A stretch of DNA of 11,933 bases, taken from Thermoanaerobacterales bacterium (GTDB taxonomy: Bacteria; Bacillota; Thermosediminibacteria; Thermosediminibacterales; Tepidanaerobacteraceae). The notes beneath the pieces were generated by a model. The model was given only the letters and a program-made list of their open reading frames with translations. It ran no database searches and was not told the DNA's origin. Shown here in pieces: positions 6,651 to 11,933 of this stretch (its first letter is position 1; every line of letters starts with the position of its first letter). The stretch is from positions 1 to 11,933 of the forward strand of contig DUTQ01000201.1 of NCBI GenBank assembly GCA_012841995.1. The letters run 5' to 3'. Both the position numbers and the translations under genes were made by a program.

Positions 6651-7544
6651 TCATGAACGCGGAAATGTCTTATCATAAACTTGCTTTAGGCGTTCTTTTG
6701 TCACATGAGTGTAAATTTGCGTAGTTGATAGACTCACATGTCCTAATAGTTCCTGAACTGTTTTTAAATCTGCCCCATTGTTTAACATATGTGTTGCAAA
6801 AGTATGTCTCAGCGTATGTGGACTTATATCTTTATTCAATGAAGTTGCTTTCACGTATTTGTCTATAATTCTACGCACACTCCGAGCTGTAATAGCTGTA
6901 CCTAATTTGTTCAAAAAAAGGTCATTACAAGATATATCTTTAACTAAAAAAGGTCTGCTTTTATTTAAATATACCTCTAAACTTTCGGCAGCTTTTTGAC
7001 CAAAAAATACAACCCTCTCCCGAGAGCCTTTCCCAAAAACTATTATATCATTACATCCCATGTTTATATCGTTTAATTTTAATGATACCAGCTCCCCCAC
7101 TCTCATTCCCGTTGCGTATAAAAGCTCCATAATTGCCTTATCACGAATACCCAACACTGTTTCAGGTGGTGCATTAAGTAAAAGATTAACTTCTTGTGGG
7201 TACAGGAAAAGTGGAAGCTTCTTGGAAAGCTTCGGCGTGTTTATGTCTGCTGCTACATTTTCTTTAACTAATCCCTCTATTTCTAAATACTTGAAGAAAC
7301 TCCTAATTGCGGATAATTTTCTTGAAATTGACCTTTTTGAAATATCCCTTTTTTTAAGATATGACAAAAATCCTCTTATTTGACTTCGATCTATGCTGTC
7401 TACATCTTGTTCAGATATTTTTTTTTGTTTTAAAAATTCCGCAAACTGCGTCAAGTCTTCTGCATATGCTTTTATTGTATTTTCTGATTGGTTTTTTGTG
7501 GCTTTTATATAGGATAAAAAGCAGTCTATCAAAGCTTCATCCAA
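6651..7544 (-). CDS. xerC: Tyrosine recombinase, XerC family (CodV)
   Basis: XerC/CodV pairs with XerD to resolve chromosome dimers at dif sites. The 297 residues contain an N-terminal SAM-like core-binding domain (about 1-90) and the catalytic domain. All six signature residues are visible: Arg148 (GMRVGEL), Lys172 (GKGSRER), His243 and Arg246 (SPHTLRHTFA), His269 (LLGHVS) and nucleophile Tyr278 (QIYTH). The start is TTG at 7544-7542. An in-frame TGA lies a few codons upstream, and GAAAGG (7560-7555) sits 10 bases before the start. Its position ahead of hslVU and codY matches codV of Bacillus, which favours XerC over a phage integrase. It is probably the first gene of its transcript. Confidence 0.95.
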   Translation of the reverse strand: MDEALIDCFLSYIKATKNQSENTIKAYAEDLTQFAEFLKQKKISEQDVDSIDRSQIRGFLSYLKKRDISKRSISRKLSAIRSFFKYLEIEGLVKENVAADINTPKLSKKLPLFLYPQEVNLLLNAPPETVLGIRDKAIMELLYATGMRVGELVSLKLNDINMGCNDIIVFGKGSRERVVFFGQKAAESLEVYLNKSRPFLVKDISCNDLFLNKLGTAITARSVRRIIDKYVKATSLNKDISPHTLRHTFATHMLNNGADLKTVQELLGHVSLSTTQIYTHVTKERLKQVYDKTFPRS

Positions 7545-7573
7545 TTGAGATCAACCTTTCGCTAATATTTTTT

Positions 7574-7602
7574 ATAGTATCATAAGATTAGAGATTATGC
7601 AA
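7574..7602 (-). promoter_or_regulatory. Candidate extended -10 promoter of xerC-hslV-hslU-codY
   Basis: The minus strand has TTGCAT (7602-7597) as a -35 element, exactly 17 bases of spacer ending in TGA, and TACTAT (7579-7574) as a -10 element with the extended TG. It lies in the 112-base gap between trmFO and xerC, the largest gap in the upper half of the window. No terminator hairpin with a T-run is visible behind trmFO, so read-through from topA-trmFO is also likely. Confidence 0.4.
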
Positions 7603-7656
7603 GAATAAATTCTAAATTGTTTTTAAATTAAATGCCTGTCTTTTCTTTCGTTATTC

Positions 7657-8967
7657 TTACATAATCTCATTTTTACTCGCAAAAGTTATGATGGATTCAA
7701 TTGCTCTATTGCTCAATAATAAGTTTCGGTCTTTTTTGGATTTAAGCCTTTGACTTATGGGAGGAAGTATCCCAAAATTAGCTTTCATAGGTTGAAATGT
7801 ATCTGAGTTCGCAGTAGTTATATAATTACACAATGATCCAATTATAGTTTCTCTAGGAAATATGAGGGGATCTTTCCCGTTTAAATGTCTTAACATATTT
7901 ACAGCTGCAACGATTCCTGAAGCTGCTGATTCTATATAACCTTCAACACCAGTTATTTGACCTGCAAAAAAAAGCCCTTTTGTATTTTTTACCTCTAGAT
8001 TTGAATTTAAGAATCGCGGGCTTGAAATAAAAGTGTTTCTGTGAATAAAACCGTATCTAATAAACTCCGCTTTTTTTAAACCCGGGATCATACTGAATAC
8101 TCTCTTTTGTTCAGGCCATTTCAAGCCAGTTTGGAAACCTACAATATTAAAGAAATCGCCATTTAGGTTTTCTTTTCTCAATTGAACTACTGCAAAAGGT
8201 TCCTTTTCAGTCTTTGGATCGACTATCCCTACTGGCTTTAATGGACCAAACAACAGGGTTTTGTAACCTCTTTTCGCCATAATTTCGATTGGCATACAGC
8301 CTTCAAAAAATGCAGCCTTTTCAAATTCTTTTAGCGGATTTACTTCAGCAGTTATCAATTGATTATAAAAATTATTGTATTCATCTTTTGTCATGGGCAA
8401 ATTGACGTAGTCATTATCTCCTTTGTTATACCGCGAACCCCAAAAAGCTATATCGAAATCAATAGAATCTCTTGTGACAATCGGCGCAGCCGCATCATAA
8501 AAATACAAATACTTACTTCCAAAAAACTCTTGTAATGCTCTTGATAGCTTTTCCGAAGTTAAGGGACCAGTAGCAACAATAGCTGGTGATTCCGGTACTG
8601 TATCAATTTCTTTTATATGCAAGGTTATATTTGGATGTTGGCATATAATCTTTGTTATAATTGATGCAAATTTTTCCCTATCAACAGCAAGAGCTGCACC
8701 TGCCGGAACTTTTGCAAGTTCTGCAGCTTTTATCACAAGGGAGTTTAAAATCCTCATCTCCTGTTTTAAAAGACCTGCTGCATTCGATAGCTCGTTTGAG
8801 CGCAAAGAATTACTGCAAACTAGTTCTGCAAGTTTGTCGGTATGGTGTGCAGGCGTATTTTTTTCTGGCCGCATTTCATATAATTCAACTTTTACATCAT
8901 TATTTGCTAAATACCAAGCAGCCTCACACCCTGCGAGGCCACCTCCGATTACCTTAATAGCATTCAT
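7657..8967 (-). CDS. trmFO: Folate/FAD-dependent tRNA m5U54 methyltransferase TrmFO
   Basis: TrmFO makes 5-methyluridine at position 54 in the T loop of tRNA, using methylenetetrahydrofolate as carbon donor and reduced FAD. The 436-residue product has the dinucleotide-binding motif GGGLAGCEAAW (8-18), and both functional cysteines are present: Cys51 (CSNSLRSNE) and Cys223 (FEGCMPIE), corresponding to Cys53 and Cys226 of the B. subtilis enzyme. A second FAD-contacting block, GLFFAGQITGVEGYIESAASG, spans roughly 334-354. The start is ATG at 8967 with AGAGG upstream in the 20-base gap behind topA. This gene was formerly called gid; its place between topA and codV is conserved in Firmicutes. Confidence 0.98.
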   Translation of the reverse strand: MNAIKVIGGGLAGCEAAWYLANNDVKVELYEMRPEKNTPAHHTDKLAELVCSNSLRSNELSNAAGLLKQEMRILNSLVIKAAELAKVPAGAALAVDREKFASIITKIICQHPNITLHIKEIDTVPESPAIVATGPLTSEKLSRALQEFFGSKYLYFYDAAAPIVTRDSIDFDIAFWGSRYNKGDNDYVNLPMTKDEYNNFYNQLITAEVNPLKEFEKAAFFEGCMPIEIMAKRGYKTLLFGPLKPVGIVDPKTEKEPFAVVQLRKENLNGDFFNIVGFQTGLKWPEQKRVFSMIPGLKKAEFIRYGFIHRNTFISSPRFLNSNLEVKNTKGLFFAGQITGVEGYIESAASGIVAAVNMLRHLNGKDPLIFPRETIIGSLCNYITTANSDTFQPMKANFGILPPISQRLKSKKDRNLLLSNRAIESIITFASKNEIM

Positions 8968-8987
8968 GGCTATTAACCTCTTTACTT

Positions 8988-11063
8988 TTATTTTGATTTG
9001 TACTTACATTCTTTGTTTGAACAAATTATTTGCTCGCCCTTTTTACTATTTTTCACAACCAAAATACTGCCACAGTCGGGGCATTTTTGATCTATGGGTT
9101 TATTCCATGAGACAAACTTACAATCAGGATAATTATCACAGCCATAAAATATTCTGCCGCGTTTGGAACGTCTCTGAACTACATTACCTCCACACAATGG
9201 ACACTTTACTCCGATTTCTATCACAATCGGTTTAGTATTTTTACATTCAGGAAAACCTGGACATGCTAGAAACTTGCCAAATCTACCATGCTTAACAACC
9301 ATGTTTCGGCCACATAATTCACATTTTTGATCTGTTACCTCGTCTTTTATTTCAATTTTTTCTAGTTCTTTTTCTGCTAATTCCAGTTTTTGCTCAAATG
9401 GCTTATAAAATATTTGTAATACCTTTTTCCACTCTTCTTCCCCTGCTTCAATCTTATCAAGTTTTTCTTCCATATCAGCTGTAAAATCCACATCAACTAT
9501 ATCACCAAAAAACTCCTGTAAGATGTTTACCACTATTTCCCCTAACTCTGTTGGCTTAAATCTACGGTTTTCTTTTTCCACATAACCTCTTTTTTGGATG
9601 ATATCTATTATAGGTGCATAAGTGCTAGGCCTTCCTATTCCGTTTTCCTCCAACGTCTTAACAAGCATTGCTTCAGTAAAGCGCGGTGGTGGCTGAGTGA
9701 AGTGTTGTTCTGGCAATAGCTTTAAAAGTTTCAATACTTGTCCTTTTTTAAGTTCCGGCAGACTATCTTCTTTCTCTTCTACTTCTTCATCAGTTCCTTC
9801 TGTATAAACAGCCATAAACCCTTTAAATTTTAGCACAGAACCAGATACCCTTAAAATATAATCTCCTGCAGATATGCTTACTGTTACTGTATCATATATT
9901 GCTGGGGCCATCTGACTGCTTATAAATCTTTCCCATATAAGCTTATATAACTTAAATTGATCCTTTGAAAGAGAACCTTTTACACTTTCAGGTGTTCTGC
10001 TCACCGATGTAGGCCTTATGGCCTCATGAGCATCTTGAACATTTTTTTTATCTTTATTTTTAGATTTTAAACCTAAAAAATACTCTTTGCCATAATTAGT
10101 TTTAATATATTCTTCTGCCTCTTTTATAGATTGATCAGATACCCTTGTAGAATCTGTTCTAATGTATGTTACTAGGCCAGATGTCCCTTCACCCTTTATT
10201 TCAAGACCTTCATATAGTTGTTGGGCTACCATCATGGTTTTTTTAGCCGTGAAACCCAACTTTCTAGCAGCTTCTTGCTGCATACTGCTAGTTGTAAAAG
10301 GGGTTGAAGGATTTCTTCTTCTCTCGCTTTTTTTGATGTCTATAACCTCATAATTCTGTTTTTTTAATTCTGCTAATATTTCTTTTGTTTCTTTCTCACT
10401 GCCTATTTCGATTTTTTTATTATTCTTAGAATGAAGCTTTGCTATAACCTCTGCACCAGTATCTTGCTGAAGTAATTTTGCATCAACGGTCCAGTATTCT
10501 TTTGGAATAAACGCCTCTATTTCTTTTTCTCTATCACAAATTATTTTCACTGCAACTGATTGTACTCTTCCAGCACTTAAGCCCCGTCTAACCTTTTTCC
10601 ACAGTATGGGACTTATCTTATAGCCTACTAGCCTATCGAGAATCCTCCTGGCCTGTTGGGCTTCTACAAGATTTTTATTGATCTTTCGAGGTTTCTTTAT
10701 TGATTCTTTTACAGCATTTTTTGTTATTTCATGAAATTCAATCCTGCAAGGGGCATCTTCAGGTAATTTTAAAACATTTGCCAAATGCCAAGAGATCGCC
10801 TCCCCTTCTCTATCAGGGTCAGTAGCTAAAAAGATTTTATCTGCCTTTGATGCCTCTTTTTTTATGTTTTTGATAATAGGCCCTTTGCCTCGTATTGTAA
10901 TGTACTTAGGGGAAAAATCTTTTTCCACGTCTATCCCCAGCTGGCTTTTCGGCAAATCCCTTACATGACCCATCGAAGCTTCTACTTTATAATTACTGCC
11001 TAAAAACTTTCGGATGGTTTTAGCTTTTGCAGGAGATTCGACTATTACTAAAGATTTACTCAT
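8988..11063 (-). CDS. topA: DNA topoisomerase I (type IA)
   Basis: TopA relaxes negatively supercoiled DNA by cutting one strand and passing the other. The 691-residue protein opens with the Toprim domain (VESPAKAKTI with Glu9; acidic triad Asp82, Asp84, Glu86 in TDPDREGE). The catalytic Tyr300 sits in LVTYIRTDSTRVS, and QARRILDRLVGYKISP (137-152) is another family block. The C-terminus has three four-cysteine zinc ribbons: Cys581/584/601/607, Cys621/624/642/648 and Cys661/664/681/686. The start is ATG at 11063 with AAAAGGTGA upstream. It lies 38 bases after dprA, probably in the same transcript. Confidence 0.98.
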   Translation of the reverse strand: MSKSLVIVESPAKAKTIRKFLGSNYKVEASMGHVRDLPKSQLGIDVEKDFSPKYITIRGKGPIIKNIKKEASKADKIFLATDPDREGEAISWHLANVLKLPEDAPCRIEFHEITKNAVKESIKKPRKINKNLVEAQQARRILDRLVGYKISPILWKKVRRGLSAGRVQSVAVKIICDREKEIEAFIPKEYWTVDAKLLQQDTGAEVIAKLHSKNNKKIEIGSEKETKEILAELKKQNYEVIDIKKSERRRNPSTPFTTSSMQQEAARKLGFTAKKTMMVAQQLYEGLEIKGEGTSGLVTYIRTDSTRVSDQSIKEAEEYIKTNYGKEYFLGLKSKNKDKKNVQDAHEAIRPTSVSRTPESVKGSLSKDQFKLYKLIWERFISSQMAPAIYDTVTVSISAGDYILRVSGSVLKFKGFMAVYTEGTDEEVEEKEDSLPELKKGQVLKLLKLLPEQHFTQPPPRFTEAMLVKTLEENGIGRPSTYAPIIDIIQKRGYVEKENRRFKPTELGEIVVNILQEFFGDIVDVDFTADMEEKLDKIEAGEEEWKKVLQIFYKPFEQKLELAEKELEKIEIKDEVTDQKCELCGRNMVVKHGRFGKFLACPGFPECKNTKPIVIEIGVKCPLCGGNVVQRRSKRGRIFYGCDNYPDCKFVSWNKPIDQKCPDCGSILVVKNSKKGEQIICSNKECKYKSK

Positions 11064-11101
11064 TGAAAATCACCTTTTCGAATTATAACTATGCTCATAA
11101 C

Positions 11102-11933
11102 TTATGTCTTCATCACATATCCACCTACCATAGTTGTAATTAAGCCTTTTAGTTCAAGATGGGTTAAAATTGCATTTAAATCCTGTACTGTAATAGAATA
11201 ATTCTGCAATATCTGTTCTATGTTGGTAGGTTGATAATCTATCATACTCATTATTTTTCTTTCAATCTCCGACAATTCCTGTTCAGAACTTGGAATAATA
11301 TTGCTCTTATAGAAACAATTGGTTAAATTTAATTCCTCTAAAATATCATCAATATGTTCAACTAATTTTGCACCTTGTTTTATTAATTTATGTGTCCCTT
11401 TGCTATATGGGCTAAATATACTTCCTGGTATGGCAAAAACTTCTCTTCCTTGTTCTAGAGAAAAATCGGCAGTTATTAACGACCCACTTTTCTCTGCAGC
11501 CTCTACAACTAATGTTCCCAACGATAGGCCGCTTATTATGCGATTCCTAGCTGGAAAATTTCCTGCAACCGGTTTCTTACCTAAACAAAAACTGGTAACT
11601 GCACAGCCGTGTTCTGTTATTTTTTTATAAAGTTTAAAATTTTCAGGAGGATAAACTATATCAAGACCACACCCAAGAACTGCTGTAGTGAGACCACCTG
11701 CCTTTATAGCTCCCCAGTGTGCAAAAGAATCTATCCCTCTTGCCATACCGCTAACTATGTTCAGCTTAGCACAAGCAAGCTCTTGTGCTAATGATTCAGC
11801 TGCTTTTTTGCCATAAGGAGTGGGCTTTCGCGTTCCTACAATGCTAATTCCAGGCTGTTTTAATGTTTGAATATTGCCTAATACATAAATCACCGGAGGT
11901 GGATCGTATATCTGCTTTAAAACATCTGGATAA
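11102..11933 (-). CDS. dprA: DNA processing protein DprA (5' end missing)
   Basis: DprA (Smf) binds incoming single-stranded DNA during natural transformation and loads RecA. It is found widely, including in species not known to be competent. The frame is open to the window edge: before the GTG at 11893 it continues as YPDVLKQIYDPPP, a normal DprA stretch, so that GTG is not the start and the N-terminal part lies outside. Visible are the Rossmann-like core with GTRKPTPYG, SGMARGIDSFAH, FPARNRIISGLS and SGSLITADFSLEQGREVFAIPG, then a C-terminal winged-helix domain (from about EIERKIMSMID to the end). The core motifs are intact. It is upstream of topA, as in Bacillus. Confidence 0.96.
   Translation of the reverse strand, partial: YPDVLKQIYDPPPVIYVLGNIQTLKQPGISIVGTRKPTPYGKKAAESLAQELACAKLNIVSGMARGIDSFAHWGAIKAGGLTTAVLGCGLDIVYPPENFKLYKKITEHGCAVTSFCLGKKPVAGNFPARNRIISGLSLGTLVVEAAEKSGSLITADFSLEQGREVFAIPGSIFSPYSKGTHKLIKQGAKLVEHIDDILEELNLTNCFYKSNIIPSSEQELSEIERKIMSMIDYQPTNIEQILQNYSITVQDLNAILTHLELKGLITTMVGGYVMKT

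Noticed and set aside
6651-7544. Integrase of a mobile element
   Set aside because: The protein is a tyrosine recombinase, but its size, its position between trmFO and hslV, and the absence of att-like repeats or phage genes mark it as the chromosomal XerC/CodV.
7602-7613. AGAAT/ATTCT inverted repeat behind trmFO as a terminator
   Set aside because: The stem is five AT-rich base pairs with a two-base loop and no following T-run in either direction, so it would not terminate transcription.
11082-11110. AAGACA, 17-base spacer, TATAAT upstream of topA on the minus strand
   Set aside because: The -10 is perfect, but transcription would begin near 11075, inside the topA ribosome binding site and about 12 bases before the ATG, and would remove part of the Shine-Dalgarno sequence. 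It may be chance; topA is more likely co-transcribed with dprA.

Overview
The window is a compact, low-G+C (roughly one-third G+C by eye) segment in which every recognisable gene is read from the minus strand. Gene order, going down the coding strand from base 11933 to base 1, is dprA (5' end off the window), topA, trmFO, xerC/codV, hslV, hslU, codY, flgB, flgC, fliE, fliF, fliG, then the first codons of one more gene. This order matches the dprA-topA-trmFO(gid)-codV-clpQ-clpY-codY-flgB-flgC-fliE-fliF-fliG block of Bacillus subtilis. CodY is essentially confined to Firmicutes, so the source is a Firmicute. The protein sequences look more like anaerobic, possibly thermophilic, Clostridia than bacilli, but the genus cannot be fixed from this window.

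Region by region: 11102-11933 and 8988-11063 hold DNA handling genes (DprA for protecting incoming single-stranded DNA, topoisomerase I with three zinc ribbons). 7657-8967 is the folate-dependent tRNA m5U54 methyltransferase TrmFO. A 112-base gap (7545-7656) carries a plausible extended -10 promoter that would start a second unit: xerC/codV, the HslVU (ClpQY) ATP-dependent protease, and the nutritional repressor codY. A clear Rho-independent terminator (3797-3825) closes this unit behind codY. A candidate sigma-A-type promoter in the same 191-base gap then starts the fla/che operon, whose first genes build the proximal rod (FlgB, FlgC), the MS-ring/rod adaptor (FliE), the MS ring (FliF) and the rotor/switch (FliG). 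In B. subtilis CodY represses the fla/che promoter directly, so the arrangement places a GTP/branched-chain-amino-acid sensor next to one of its known targets.

Almost everything is orthodox and intact: catalytic residues are present in TopA, TrmFO, XerC, HslV, HslU and DprA, and spacing and ribosome binding sites are good. The one real anomaly is fliG. Its product stops at 281 residues instead of about 335. It has lost the C-terminal part that contains the torque helix contacting MotA, ends in a short acidic tail, has ENAQ in place of the usual EHPQ motif, and uses a TTG start beside an out-of-frame ATG. A new reading frame with an excellent ribosome binding site begins 38 bases after its stop codon, and its first 13 residues do not look like the expected FliH. 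This could be a real lineage-specific deletion, a decaying motor gene, or an assembly or sequence error. I found no mobile elements, CRISPR arrays, tRNA or rRNA genes, and no evidence of an undescribed defence or metabolic system.
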